A DNA stretch of 64,000 bases from Symbiodinium sp. CCMP2592 (GCA_905221615.1 CAJNDT010000498.1:124001-188000); one strand, 5' to 3'; numbered from the stretch's first letter, positions 31,581-42,996 are shown. The notes: generated from the letters alone by a model not told the origin. Numbers and translations are program-made.

Positions 31581-31694
31581 ACAATGCCCCCGAAGCCTTC
31601 AAAGAAGCCCAGGCAGAGGTCCTCAACAACCTGCAGCGCCAGCATTTGCACTATCTCCGTGAGGCCATGGTCGAATCCTCAGAAGATGTCGAAG
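31581..31694 (+). CDS. exon (APEAFKEAQAEVLNNLQRQH)
   Basis: Donor GAAG|GTCAAA. Reads APEAFKEAQAEVLNNLQRQH then LHYLREAMVESSEDVE, a strongly helical, possibly coiled-coil segment. G-rich TTTAGGG tract begins within 15 bp of the donor. Confidence 0.55.
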
Positions 31695-32961
31695 GTCAAA
31701 GGGGGGGGGTCTAGGGTCTATGTAAGGGTTTAGGGTTTAGTGAGGGCTTGCTATACTGCTTAGAGTTGGGGGTTACGTTACATGATGTAGGGCTAGGGAT
31801 ATTTAAGTCCGGGGTCTTGGTTTTGGCCTGGAAGGTACCGTCTTAGTGTTCGTTCTTGTAGCCCTGAGCATCCGAAGACTTGGCAAGCTTCAGGTTCCAA
31901 AAGCTAGGAATAAGTCGGTTAGTCAACATCCCCTTGCCATGGAGGGTGTCGGGTGGTTGCTGGTAAGCCTCAATCTGGACGGGGAGCTTCGTCGATCCCA
32001 TGTTGCAGCTCTTATCGAGAACTCTAGACCTAAACACTGTGTCTGGGCTCAGTGAGTCCTCATGGAAGGAAGCCATCATATGGTGTGGAAGACCGAAGGG
32101 TGGAGTAATGACATACGCTTACCTTCGTGCCGCATACAGTGTAAGAGGGATCAGGTCATGTGTGCCCGTTGCGGGTTCATTGCGTATTCGGCATAAAAAA
32201 GTGCGGCACCAGATCATTGTATAGTAGAGAGCAGCAGTCTTAACTTAAAACCAGAGCCTTAAACCCGAAAGCTTATCACTTGGCCGCCTACAGACCAGTT
32301 GAGGTGATCACGGTTCGGACACCACCGCACCTCGTCTTCGTCCTGGCAGAGGTGTCACTCGAAGGGCCGTGTAACATGAGGGGGGAGTCAGCACATGGAT
32401 TCTTTTGTCTTGAAACGTCCCTAAATTACGGACCTGCGGTTCAATTTTTTGCCCTTGGTCGCAACCATTGTTGAAAGTTGCTTCTGTCCGTGTTGTTGGC
32501 CCAGTTGGCCTTGCACCATCTGCACTGGAAAAGGTTTCGGCCATTGCCCTAATTAGATCCTTGCCTCAGCAGGAATGCAGCCGTGCTTCTGTCTGTATAG
32601 CAAAGCCACTGGCCGAGACCAGGTGCGCAAGACCCTGGCCACTGCGGGCTACACAGTGCCGGAAGCTCAAGCAAGATGCGACTTGGGATGACGCGAAGCG
32701 TTTGGTCTGACACGGCTTGACGTCTTTGCTATCGGAGGGCGTGCTGGTTCCTGGACGTGCGGGGCTGCACGCCCGCAGATGTTGGAGAACACTGGAAGGC
32801 CTGGTCAGCAGTTACGAAAAAGAAGTCAAAGTGAAAGGAAGCAGAGGAATCGTTTTGTAATCGGGTGGTTCTGACTCAGTTACCTGAGTTCGCTGCTGTA
32901 CCGGCACACTCACCGAATCACTTGTTTTGCATCCGAGCACAGTTCTGAACCCTAAACCCCG
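31695..32961. other. intronic or intergenic, no firm exon
   Basis: G-rich heptamers at 31700-31760. Several frames of 60-80 codons (for example 31846-32055 and 32468-32710) have no domain or fixed splice sites. C-rich tract at 32940-32962. Confidence 0.3.
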
Positions 32962-33054
32962 ACCATCTCCCGTCACCTCCGGGAGGCGGTCTCCCAGGCA
33001 AAGGCCCCCACCGAGGCGCTCAGGGGCAAAGTGTTCAGAGGTTTCCGAGAGCTC
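32962..33054 (+). CDS. exon (TISRHLREAVSQAKAPTEAL)
   Basis: Directly after CCCTAAACCCCGA. Reads TISRHLREAVSQAKAPTEAL then RGKVFRGFREL; donor CTC|GTGTAG or TTCAGAG|GTTTCC. The exact acceptor is unclear. Family unknown. Confidence 0.4.
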
Positions 33055-33850
33055 GTGTAGGATTGAGGGCGCTTGGCCAGGTTACCGTTTGGGAGTGTCG
33101 AGGTCTGAGCGATAGCTAGGGGTGCATGCTCCTTTCTCCTTCCAGTATAATAAGGCTGTCAGAATGTCCCCTTCGGCGGTGCTTGATTCAAGATAGATGG
33201 AGTAGGGCTGAGTGAAGTCCGGGAGGTCTAAGCCAGAAAAGCACTTCTTGCTGCAGCCATCTGAGCTCATTCCAGCTGTGTGTTTCCATTTGCGAAATCC
33301 TCGCACGAGCATCTGGGCTTGCACTGCTTTTCATTGGCATCACGAGTCTGACTGAATTCCAAAAATCTACGTCTGAAAGTTCTATTTCTACTTTCGGGGG
33401 GTTGACTTCTGCGGTCTAGCTCACTAGTCACTGCTCAGTCATAGTTTTTCTAAACTACCGGTGAGAGGCTGAGGGTGCTCGCCGTGACCCTGTTAGTTGA
33501 CAGTCGCAACCGGGCCCCTGGACGCTGTGCCCTTCAAGATGCCCTAGAAGTCCTTCAGAGCTCCTCTTACCAATGGGTTCAGGGGTTGGTTTTGGGCGTC
33601 CGAAAAACAGGGGAAGCAGGGGGATCTAACTCAGCTGCCGGTCGTTGTGCTTTGAATTCTGGCAAACAAGAAAACAAGGTCCTTTCAAGTCGGCAACTCT
33701 CCTTCCCCAGTCAGCAACACTTCGAGTAACCGCCGAGCAATCTTAATCAGAGTGGCCCTACAGCAACCCTGTCGGTAACCATAAGCTAGTACACATCTGT
33801 TTGGCGATGGTGCTAGAAACCCTAAATCCTAAATCCTACACCCTACTATC

Positions 33851-34099
33851 ATGTGGGTAGTTCTCTAAATTAGGGCCCTTGCTGGAGTCCCTTTTACAAG
33901 GGTGCCGTGTTAGTATGGGGAAGAACTACCCATGTGGGTGGTTGTCAAAATTATGGCCCCTTTTTGTGTACCCTAAATATTAGGTGCCGTATTATAATAA
34001 GGACCCAAAAAGGGGGGGACCCTAATTTTGACACATTATATACCCATTATGTAGCCCATTATAGGGTAGGTGTCCCCATTAAGGGTCCCTCCTTTTAGA
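33851..34099. mobile_element. three small inverted-repeat elements end to end
   Basis: 33851-33933 has ends ATGTGGGTAGTTCT / AGAACTACCCAT. 33935-34033 is MITE A copy 3, cut off at its right end. 34031-34099 is MITE D copy 2, reversed. They abut without spacer, so they were probably inserted into or next to one another. Confidence 0.65.
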
Positions 34100-35097
34100 G
34101 CTGCCCATGTGCCAGCACAGGTTTATGTGCTAGCCTGGCAGCTGTCGCGCCTTTCGGCGGAACCCGGCGATTTGAGGCTCCAAAGTCTCCTGTGGCAAAG
34201 TTCAAGCGCGCTTTACTTGGAGGTTCATAGGTACTGTAGCTATAAGTAGAGTTATAAGTCCCTGAATGTGGGCTAGAACTATAGTTCTCCGACTTCTAAT
34301 CACAACATATACCTACCATCTTCTTTACTGTCTGTCGCCGACGACCCTGATTTCATCCACCAAGGGCATTTCACAAGTTTCATCCCGCAATTACCTGATA
34401 ACTGGCGCCGGGCTCCACGCCCCTTCAAGATGGATCGCAGCCCAAGTCCCAGTGCTCGACCAGAGCAATTCTGAGTAGGATGTGCTGAACAAAGTGGGGA
34501 GGAACCACAATGCAAAAAGAGTCAACATGAACCTGCACATAGTGCCCAAATTGCTGCCAGAGCCCCCGAAAGCAGAATTATGCTTTTTTCTCAGCTCAAA
34601 ATCCTTTCTCCACAACAGGCACCAGGTTGCCCCTAAACTCGCTCAGACTTTGTCTAGGCGATGTGGCGTTCGATCCTCGTGTCCTTGGCTACGGTTGCCT
34701 GCGCCATGCGCCCGAAGGCTGCCGAGGTCAGCCTCGGGGTTTCGGCAGGATGCGAAACGGGTACTACTAGGGTTCCTATTGCAAGGGGTGCGAGAAGGTG
34801 GCGATGGTGTTGCAGGTGAAGTCGGAGAGGCTTACAGAAAGAGAGTTCTAAGCAAATTGATCCTGTTAAGCGGCAGACCGCACGGAGCTTGAGCTTAGGG
34901 CTCAACTACATCTTCTGGTTCCCATGGTGACAACTCGTTGAAGTAGTGATGATTCACAGCTTCGACACCCGAATCTGTTGACATCGGGGATCAGACCATG
35001 GGCGCAAGATCTCAAGGGTCTCCTCCATTCATGGTATGACTTTGTTTGTTTACTCATCTATCTGTAGACATCTATACGTATTGGTCATGGCTCCAAG

Positions 35098-35171
35098 ATG
35101 GAACCTGCAGGAGCCCAGCTTTCTGGAGGGCAGATACGAGCGATTCGACCAGCTCTACAGGCACCGGGATG
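35098..35171 (+). CDS. exon (WNLQEPSFLEGRYERFDQLY)
   Basis: Acceptor CTCCAAG|ATGG and strong donor GATG|GTGAGC. Reads WNLQEPSFLEGRYERFDQLY then RHRD. A nearby frame at 35517 (QYFKHYEKGTPRS) may be the next exon, but its phase does not match directly. Family unknown. Confidence 0.5.
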
Positions 35172-35811
35172 GTGAGCTTCACGGCCTAAGCTCCTGAGCC
35201 TTAAGCCTCAAATCGTAGTGTGTAAGTGTAATCTGTAAGGTCACGCATAATGAGGTGCAGAGAGGTAAGCGAGGACATGTTGATACATGATGGCGAGGAG
35301 AGCTAGGAGCCCTAGCTTCTGGGGTTGGCGGCTGGGTTCGGGCATTGGTTTCGGATGACAGCAGCCGATCACAGTCGCCGAAGAAGATAGAAGACATCAA
35401 TGGCTTCAGCCCCTGGTTCGTGCCTGGCTCTGCTTTCCGCACTGCAATGATGCGAAGCTGCTAAGACCTCTAAGCCCGGACCCCGAGCAGCCCTGAACTG
35501 CTGCATGCGCAGGCAGTACTTCAAGCACTATGAGAAGGGGACACCTAGAAGCATGCCAGGGTCTGCGCCTCAGACGTGAAAGAAGCTGTGAAAGCTGTGG
35601 AGAAAAGTTCGCCGATCTGCCCAGAGCTTCTATCGGTTAGGAGACAGGTCTTCTTGTGTGTGATTGGGTGAAGCAGAGAGAGAGGAGGAAGCCGAACCAC
35701 TTATACCTCCTCCCGGCAAATTGAAGGCTCTGATCATATAATTTACAATAACACTTTAATGTACTATAATATACTAGAATAGAATATGCTGTACTATATC
35801 TCTCTTTCGAG

Positions 35812-35878
35812 CTCCCGAGGCTGCAAGCCCACGAGATCCCTCTGCAGTTCGAGTTTGAGCTCCCAAAACGGATGTACG
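35812..35878 (+). CDS. exon (LPRLQAHEIPLQFEFELPKR)
   Basis: Acceptor TTTCGAG|CTCCCG and donor TACG|GTGTGA. Reads LPRLQAHEIPLQFEFELPKR plus Met-Tyr. Leaves phase 1, which matches the exon starting at 36862. Confidence 0.55.
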
Positions 35879-36143
35879 GTGTGATCCTCAGCAGCTCCAG
35901 GGGCTCTAAGAAGCGCTTTTTTTTGCTTTCGGGTTAGGGTCCGGGCATGTCCATATTCGATGTTTCGTCGGTATTTTGCAAATCGGTATTCTCAAATGAC
36001 ACAACCGGGGCAAACACTCGGATACCGGAAATCGTAGTTTCTACGATTTCGAGAGATTGGGCGTGGCACTGCGGTTGCGCCAGGGACATGCCAGCCGCAT
36101 AACCCATCCGAGCTTGACTTAGCTTGCCGCTGTACACGGCGCA

Positions 36144-36488
36144 GTGGATGATTTCTATGACAGATTCCCCCCTATGTTTTTGATCCAAGACCCTCTTTCG
36201 ATGCACTCTTTGTCCGCACGTTCGGTACTTCCTCGCCTGCTGAGTCTTGAACATGACACCCGAGCTGTTGCTGCTGCGTGGCGGCATCACACCGTCAAGC
36301 GCGCTGCAGGCCTCCGCCTACTTATTCTCGGGTTGTGTAGAGCATGGTGCAAGATTGGAGAAGATCATGTCTTTGGCAAGGAGCCCAGGCCCAGGCTGAA
36401 GCCCCCAAGGAATTTTCGCCGCCGCACAATCATAGTGGTTGCACAAAAATGTCGTCGGCAGCTATGCTGTGTGTTTGTAGATGTGTGA
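36144..36488 (+). other. 114-codon open frame, uncertain
   Basis: Reads DDFYDRFPPMFLIQDPLSMH, then a Leu/Arg-rich middle and a basic end. It lies in the intron between two phase-matched exons (35878 and 36862), so it is either an extra exon or chance. An acceptor-like GGCGCAG precedes the Met. Confidence 0.25.
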
Positions 36489-36499
36489 ATGTGTACAGA

Positions 36500-36510
36500 T
36501 ACGCATTATC

Positions 36511-36577
<67 letters not shown>

Positions 36578-36700
36578 GTATGTATATGTACATGCATACA
36601 TATCCATATCCCCCGTATATCTGTTGTTCCATTGTGTATACATATGTATATATATATATATGTATGTATACATATATATATATATGTATGCATATGCATC
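36500..36700. repeat. (CATA)n and (TA)n microsatellites
   Basis: CATACATACATA followed by TATATA and TATGTATA runs. The overlapping Tyr/Ile/His-rich frames on both strands are artefacts. Confidence 0.95.
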
Positions 36701-36861
36701 TGCTTCGTCTCTGGATGTTGTATCGCGGCACATACGTTTTCCACCCTGCGGCATGGCAGTTTGTTAATCTGAGATTGACAGTCAACATTCCCATCCACAC
36801 CTCGCTGGTGCCTTTGCAAAACCGCCAAAGCTGCATCGAAGGCCTAGGCCCTAAACCCTAG

Positions 36862-36952
36862 CGAAGGCCGGGGGACTCGGTGCCACCTTTACGAGCGGCT
36901 CCCCCTTCTGGTATATTGAAGTGGATGGCTCCGGCCTCAGTGCTAGCGGCCG
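36862..36952 (+). CDS. exon (GGLGATFTSGSPFWYIEVDG)
   Basis: Acceptor CCCTAAACCCTAG|CGAAGG, again made from heptamers. With G from the previous exon it reads AKAGGLGATFTSGSPFWYIE then VDGSGLSASGRMLQ. Phase fits 35878. The right end is uncertain. G-rich tract (GGGGTTTAGG) follows immediately. Confidence 0.55.
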
Positions 36953-37220
36953 TATGCTTCAGGGCTTGAAGAGCCTGGGGTTTAGGACTCTAATGTTCTG
37001 GGGTTTGGGGTTGGGAACTTAAGACTTAAGGTTTCGGGGTGGATTCTTCAATTCTTTGAATCTCGAGGCTGGACCTCAAAGCTATATTGCTGCCATTACG
37101 TAGGCCCATAAAGCCCGAAATCACACCAAAAGCCTGAACCCTACATCGTCCTGTTAAAGCTTTGCCACTCTTCCCAAAAGCAGCCTAAACCCCAAATCAG
37201 ATCCCAAGCCCAGACACCAG

Positions 37221-37254
37221 TTGCTGCCGAGGCCTGGGAAGCAAGCATCACCAG
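37221..37254 (+). CDS. micro-exon bracketed by heptamer tracts
   Basis: Thirty-four bases between acceptor GACACCAG and donor CACCAG|GTGATC. One frame reads AAEAWEASIT. C-rich tract lies before (37185-37215) and G-rich tract after (37300-37400). Confidence 0.4.
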
Positions 37255-37525
37255 GTGATCCAGGCCCTACCGGAGGCCAACAGCGAGCCTTGACTTTGAT
37301 AGGGCTTTTGGGGATTTCAGGGCTTAGGGCTTGTAGGGTTTGTAGTGTTTGGCCCTAGGGTCTCGGGCATGCAAAGGGTTTCGGGCTTGTATGGATTTGA
37401 GTTTGGGTGGCTCGTTGTGTCTTTGGTTGTTGTTCGTGTGTGGCTCGGGGGCTTTGGGGCTGAAGGGTTTGGGGTTGGGGAGTTCAAGAGAATGAAAGGC
37501 TGCTCTGGCAGGTGCACAAGCTTCC

Positions 37526-37640
37526 TACTTGAAGGATCATGGGACTTAGTAAGTAAGGTTATAAGTACCCTAATTGGGGTTACAAGTATGGTTACCCCCA
37601 ATAATAACCCTAGTTACTAAGTCCCATGATCCTTTTAGTA
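37526..37640. mobile_element. MITE family G, copy 1
   Basis: 115 bp, ends TACTTGAAGGATCATGGG / CCCATGATCCTTTTAGTA, outer TA on both sides like a TA target duplication. Copies at 43235 and 51420. Confidence 0.85.
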
Positions 37641-37810
37641 AGCTATCTGGCGATGACCAAGGTCGTTGTTCGACCACAGACTGTCCTCCATTCGAGCTTC
37701 GCAAGAGACTTGGTGAACTACTTCGACAAGCTTCATGCCGCCTGACTATTAGTGGCTGGAAGAAAGCTTGGACGCAAGAGCAATCCGTTTTCAGCCCGCG
37801 TAAGCTGTAG

Positions 37811-37920
37811 ATGGAGTCAAGCACACCAGCGCTTCCATGAACATCTCAGATTCCTTGGAGGTCCGAGCGAGGCTTATGCGCAGTTGTCAGAAGTTTCCAA
37901 AGCAGCGCGCACTGTGGAAG
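37811..37920 (+). CDS. exon (WSQAHQRFHEHLRFLGGPSE)
   Basis: Acceptor GCTGTAG|ATGG and donor GAAG|GTAAAT. Reads WSQAHQRFHEHLRFLGGPSE then AYAQLSEVSKAARTVE. A frame just upstream (LRKRLGELLRQASCR, about 37690-37800) may be a further exon. Family unknown. Confidence 0.55.
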
Positions 37921-38039
37921 GTAAATACAAGTGATGGTGCCGCTGCTGTTACATGTACCGGCATGGTGGTACGGGTGCCGGTTGTGCTGCTGCTTCTCAA
38001 GTCATTACACGTACGTGCACTGCTGCTTGCTGTTGCACT

Positions 38040-38215
38040 CTCCTCCTGCGCCTGCTCCTTCTCCTCCTCCTTCCCCCCTCCTCCACCGCCTCCTCCTGCT
38101 GCTACGACTGCTATTACTTCTGTTGTTGCTACTGCTACTGCTTGTGCGACTGGTACTGCTATTGCTGCTGCAGCTGTTGCTGCTGCGGCTGTTGCTGCTG
38201 CAGCTGCTGCTGCTT
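38040..38215. repeat. (GCT)n/(CTC)n triplet tract
   Basis: CTCCTGCTGCTACTGCTGTTGCTGCTGCGG-type triplets; any frame is low complexity. Confidence 0.85.
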
Positions 38216-38819
38216 ATTTCTAAAACAGTCCTGGTATTGATACTGCTACTGATGCTCATTCGAGTACAGAGTCTGGAGGACAAGTGTTCTGCTGAATTGT
38301 GTTTAACATTCCAGTTTGCAACGTAGAAGATGCTGGGGAAGGTTTCACATCCAAGCATCAGGGCTGCGGCTGTGGGCTCTCGGCGCAGGCTTTCACTTAG
38401 CGTTTCGAAGCTCTCAGGTGTCGCATGCAGTTCACAAGACTTCTTTTCAGCCGCGACCTCGGCTTCTGAGAGCGTCCCCGCCATAGGAGATTGAAGCCTT
38501 GAACCCGCTGCATCCCAGGGAAGCAGAAGACTGCATGCTAGGCTGTTCTTCGGGCTTACATGCAAGTACACACAACAAGTCTTATAGGCGACAGAAAAGG
38601 AAGACAGACACATGAGTGAAAAGGTAAATCTACAGGATGCCGAACTTACTTGTCTCCATTTCCGACGCACATATACTTGTCTGCAGCCGTGCAGACACAC
38701 GTGCAGATAGATAGAGGTACTCAGAACATCGCTCTCAGTTCCTAGTATAGTATACCATAGTCGTGTATCCTATACTGTAGTATACTCCACTCTACTATGC
38801 TATACTGCACTAAGCAACT

Positions 38820-38856
<37 letters not shown>

Positions 38857-38879
38857 CTGTGCTATACTTCTGTTCTGGC

Positions 38880-38973
38880 CAAGTCCGGACCATTTCGCCG
38901 ACTTTTGAGTTACGATCTTTGTTCGGGTATTCCTCAAGAGCCCCAGAGCCTCAATCCGAAGTTGATACATGAG
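38880..38973 (+). CDS. exon (DLCSGIPQEPQSLNPKLIHE)
   Basis: Donor CATGAG|GTGAGA, phase 0. Reads KSGPFRRLLSY then DLCSGIPQEPQSLNPKLIHE. Start not fixed. A (TA)n run lies at 38821-38852 before it. Confidence 0.5.
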
Positions 38974-39017
38974 GTGAGATCCTATACAAATCCGCTTTTC
39001 GCTACGTACTGTGGCAA

Positions 39018-39028
39018 CTACTACTGCG

Positions 39029-39122
<94 letters not shown>

Positions 39123-39165
39123 GACTGCTGCTACTGCTGCTGCTACTGCTGCTGACTGTGGCTCC
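39018..39165. repeat. (ACT)n then (CTG/CTC)n microsatellite
   Basis: About 20 ACT triplets followed by GCTCCT and CTGCTA units. Thr- or Leu-rich frames here are artefacts. Confidence 0.95.
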
Positions 39166-39203
39166 GATGGTATCTCCCCGATATTCAACTGACTATTTGC
39201 ATA

Positions 39204-39452
39204 AGCTGAGGTTCACGGTGGGCGTTTCTTTGGCACGGATGAAGCCGCTGCTCAGCGCCGCTATGCCACACGCTACCCGTACTCGCATCCACAAGCTTTG
39301 CAGGCTCATTTGAGCAGTCTTCGGGATTCGTGCATTCCGGCCTTCATGGCGGGTAGAAGTGTTCTCTGTGTTCGGGATTGGCATGGGCTGTCGCTGGGTC
39401 GGCCACAAAAATGCCTTCTTCGATTCCTAAAGCTACACGGCAAAGTGGAGTG
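39204..39452 (+). CDS. 80-codon open frame (GGRFFGTDEAAAQRRYATRY)
   Basis: After a TAA the frame reads GGRFFGTDEAAAQRRYATRY, PYSHPQALQAHLSSLRDSCI and on to CLLRFLKLHGKVE, stop at 39450. It lacks an early Met, so it would be an internal or last exon. Aromatic-rich start is protein-like. Unknown family. Confidence 0.4.
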
Positions 39453-39924
39453 ACGACAGGAGCAAACTGAAATCAGTCCATGCAGCGGCACCATGTGCCG
39501 ATGATTCAATACTTTCGTCTATATGGCGCAGGGTATTTCCAGTGGTGACGAATGCAGTGCCTGGCCTTCCAACCTGGCAGAAGTCAGATACCATTATGCA
39601 TACTTCAGAGTTCATGGTGCATAGGGGGTATGAGACCCGAAGACACGAAGCGCCCGAGCCGAGACAGTTCCCATTCGGGTTTCCTGTGGCTCGGCCTCAA
39701 AAGCACCGTGGACCTCTAATATCCCAAACCACTACGAAGCACGCGCAGCCCACCGGCTTCAAGGATCCTTTGGCAAAGAATGATCCTGGATTTCCAAGCT
39801 TCGGGATTTTAGGGCTGAGGTGACGGGGGAGCTAAGTCAGCGGATTGGAAGAAGTTTATAGGGACCTTTGGTGAATGTATATAGATCCTTGATTCACGCC
39901 TCGCATCAGTGCCGCTTGTTGCAG

Positions 39925-40050
39925 AGATTGTGCAGGAGCCTCCAGTGCAGCGACAGCTATGCACCCAGGCCGCAAGTAGCGGCTTCACAGCTGCTGGACT
40001 TGGACCCCCAAATTCATTGCGCCATCGCCATGATCTAGCGCTGCAATCAC
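39925..40050 (+). CDS. exon candidate after TTGTTGCAG
   Basis: Two frames are open after the acceptor at 39924: EIVQEPPVQRQLCTQAASSG or QVAASQLLDLDPQIHCAIAM. Either could be real. Confidence 0.3.
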
Positions 40051-40059
40051 AGAAGTACC

Positions 40060-41161
40060 CCAAAGAAGTGTCGCCCTGCCATGCAGTCTCGGGCCGTCGA
40101 TGTTCAGGGAAGGTAGAAGCAAGCCCGACAACCTAAAAGTTTTGGTCTGTCGGGGTTTGCTTTCATCTCAAGCCGCCCGAAAAAAAAGGAACCCCACAAG
40201 CTAAACCCCGAACTGATAGGCTAAGGGCTTTCAGTGTCCAGGACTTCCCCCCTAAACCACTACGACATCATCGAGGTTCATGGTGACTTCGCCCTTTGGA
40301 TTTCCTGAGATCGTGTTGTAAACGTCTGCATGAAATTGATCTCGCGGTTCGCACTGCCAGGCTCATAAGTTTAGAAGCAGGCCGCGGCTTGCTCGGTAAC
40401 CAGACTCTCGAGTGCAGAGTCATACTTCGCAGGGGCACTTTGGACTCACACTTTCACGACGCTAGTTGTTTGATCCCTGGGGGCTGAGCCTGCAGAAGAC
40501 AGGGCACAATACACGTTCAAGACACGAACCAACAAGTCAATATCAGGAGGGCATGCTGCATCTGGGATCCATGGTCCTGGGACAAGCTGCCGGCTGCGCT
40601 TCCTGTGGTGGCCTGCCCGTTGTCGGAGAACCATTCTAACTGCAGATTAATATAGAGCCTTAGCAAGTACAGTAAGTGTTCACGGTACATCAGACCATAA
40701 TATTCAGGCATCATAAGGATAAAAGTTAAAATATTATCAAGTATGCAAGCCGACGCTTGGGTCTCTTTCGTCAACTCAGGCTTCCCAAAGCGATGCCAGT
40801 CCCCGTGGTTGCTCCGAACGCACTTCGGCGCCTTGCCTTATACCGGGTTTGGGGGTTCAGGTCGTGGAGAGTTTTCTTCATTCGGGAGGGGTGGGGTGTT
40901 CTTGGTGCGTTGGGCTTGAGGGTTAATGAATAGGAGTTTTCGGTTTGGGGCTTGGGAGGTGGGGTTTAGAAAGAATGAGTATCGACAAAAGCGTCACGGA
41001 TGTTCCGCGAACTGACACGGTAGGCTTCGGCAGACTCGCTTTGCAGCACAAGGAATTGAGTGGTTTATCTGCTTTTGGAGCTCATGACGGCAATGGCCTC
41101 CGAAGCAGCACCAGCAGGATGCTGCAACAAGTGCACAAACCCTAACCTTGACCTCTTGCAG
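40060..41161. other. no firm gene
   Basis: C-rich heptamers at 40185-40240 and G-rich at 40845-40970, i.e. an exon-bearing interval by the orientation rule, but I could not fix an exon. Confidence 0.3.
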
Positions 41162-41215
41162 GAGACCTGGTTCGAAGTCTTCCCGAAAAGGCGGCGGCCC
41201 CAGCGACGGAAAAGT
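41162..41215 (+). CDS. 18-codon basic exon
   Basis: Acceptor CCTCTTGCAG|GAG, preceded by AACCCTAACC; donor AAAGT|GTATCT. Reads ETWFEVFPKRRRPQRRKS, possible nuclear localisation signal. Confidence 0.5.
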
Positions 41216-41355
41216 GTATCTGTAAACAAGATGTTTATTTTGCCGTAGGGTTCCCTGTATGGTATGTACTTGACGTCGGCTTTATAGAGTTGTGTTCAGA
41301 TGGTCCAGTTGCACTTCATCGCTTGTTTGTCAAGGCGCTGGCTCTTGGAGTAGAT

Positions 41356-41484
41356 ATTGGAATCGTCAAGCCTGCAAGATCTCCCAGCAGTTTCTGAGGC
41401 TAAGTTCTGCAGAGAGGTGGCAAAATGCTTCCATGAAGTTTTCCCAGGAAGAGTTCCAGCCTACTTAGACGCACAGCGGCGCTG
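41356..41484 (+). CDS. exon (EAKFCREVAKCFHEVFPGRV)
   Basis: Acceptor CTTGGAGTAG|ATATTG. Reads LESSSLQDLPAVS then EAKFCREVAKCFHEVFPGRV and PAYLDAQRR, with TGA or a GC donor at the end. Strongly protein-like. Family unknown. Confidence 0.5.
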
Positions 41485-41624
41485 ATCAGACAGACCCCGC
41501 AACTCTCGAGATTTTGGCTCACTGGGGGACTCAGCATGTAGTCACACCTATCCCCAAGCCCACAACCCTAGACCCGAACTCTTACTACTTATCACCACTT
41601 TACAAAGGCACTACGTCTGCCAAG

Positions 41625-41732
41625 TGCGAGTTTGGCAAATGCGATCTGAGGAGCGGGGAAACCTTACTGACGACATGCTGCATGCTTGGGGCGGAGATCC
41701 GGATGCTCCCCTGTACCCACAGGCCTCAGGGG
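41625..41732 (+). CDS. exon (NLTDDMLHAWGGDPDAPLYP)
   Basis: Acceptor CTGCCAAG|TGCGAG. Reads VWQMRSEERG then NLTDDMLHAWGGDPDAPLYP and QASG. C-rich tract before (41550-41580), G-rich after (41755-41800). Confidence 0.5.
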
Positions 41733-42996
41733 TTGAACGATGTAGGATCTATACGATAAGGGCTCAGGATTCAAGGCTTCGGAGTTTTGAGCAAGGGACA
41801 CAAAGTCCTTGCTGTCCTCTTCAGTAAGAAATCAAGGCTCCACAACTCCCCCGAAACACCCACTCAAACAAGGTCCCGGCCAATGCTTGGAAGGAATAGA
41901 AAGGGTTGTGATGCTTCAGGAATCTTCCGGGGTACGGGAGCAGCCCTGATCCTGGGCAGTCTCTAAACGCCAGTCATCATAGCCTGGTCAAAGTCGAGTT
42001 CAGACACTGGCACTGGGGCGTATGTGGGGACACAAATTTAGAACCAAAGCAGGATTCGTGGGAGCTTCATAAAAAAGATCCTCAGTTTTCTGAATCTCCA
42101 CAGCCGCAGACGCCGCTGCGACCACATACATTCTGCAGAGATTGACAGATCTAGTCATCAAGCTTGAAGATGAAGACTTGTGCACACGCCTCTAGCGATG
42201 TTCATGTTCGAATCAACCGAAGTCTCAACCGCCCATGGCAGTTGAAGTGGCAAGAAGCATCCTGTACACGGGATACAAATAATGCTGGCAAGGACGACTG
42301 CCGTTGGCCGTTGGCAGCATCATCTTTTGTGTGGTCCGGTGTCATCCGTCGTCGACACGCCGACAGTCATTATTGTGTGCATGTACGTGCTGTTGCTACT
42401 TCCATTGCTCTGATTGTAAGTCAGGCTGGTATAATATGATGTTGTTATGCCAATCTGTCATTATTGTCGTCGTCGTTGTGGTGTTGCAGTCGTGCTGCTA
42501 CTTGCTGCGGCTGCTGCTAATCACTGTCGTCGTTGTTGTCGTGGGGTTGCTGTTGTCGCCGGCTGCTAATTCTGATGCTGCCTCTGATGGCTGCTGCTGC
42601 TTCTGCTGATGTGTTTCTTCTTGTTGATGTTGCTGTTGGCAGATTCATGATGGCAGTGAAGTTGTTGTAGACATAATTTACAATCATAGCATTGCATCCA
42701 TACAAGGGGTAAATTGAGTCTATCCGCCTCACTGCCCCAATCACCCTAGCCCCGCCATGTGCTCTTTGATTAAAGTTTGGGGTGTAGAATTTTCGGAGGG
42801 TGGAGTGGGCCAAGTGTGACAGGTCAGGGCAAGCGCCCCCTACTGCTGACAAACTCAAGCACTGCTCACGCCACGGTCCTTACAATCATCTCACTTGTAG
42901 GAGGTGTCAACATCACATGTTTACACCAGTCATCCTTTCGAAACGAGCCTGGGAAGCTTGAGCCTTACCCCGAACCCTAAGCTCTGCTAGACCCTA
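41733..42996. other. no firm gene
   Basis: A 91-codon frame at 42164-42439 is possible. A GTTGTCGTCG/CTGCTG triplet tract lies at 42460-42610. C-rich heptamers at 42965-42996. Confidence 0.3.

Noticed and set aside
36430-36861. Several Tyr/Ile-rich frames on both strands
   Set aside because: Translation of CATA and TA microsatellites.
38005-38700. 231-codon minus-strand frame
   Set aside because: Much of it is Ser/Asn from a GCT triplet tract and the rest lacks domain or splice support; plus-strand exons flank it.
41505-41525. ATTTTGGCTCA resembling the dinoflagellate spliced-leader relic
   Set aside because: Only 11 bases match and the rest of the leader is absent; expected by chance in a window of this size.
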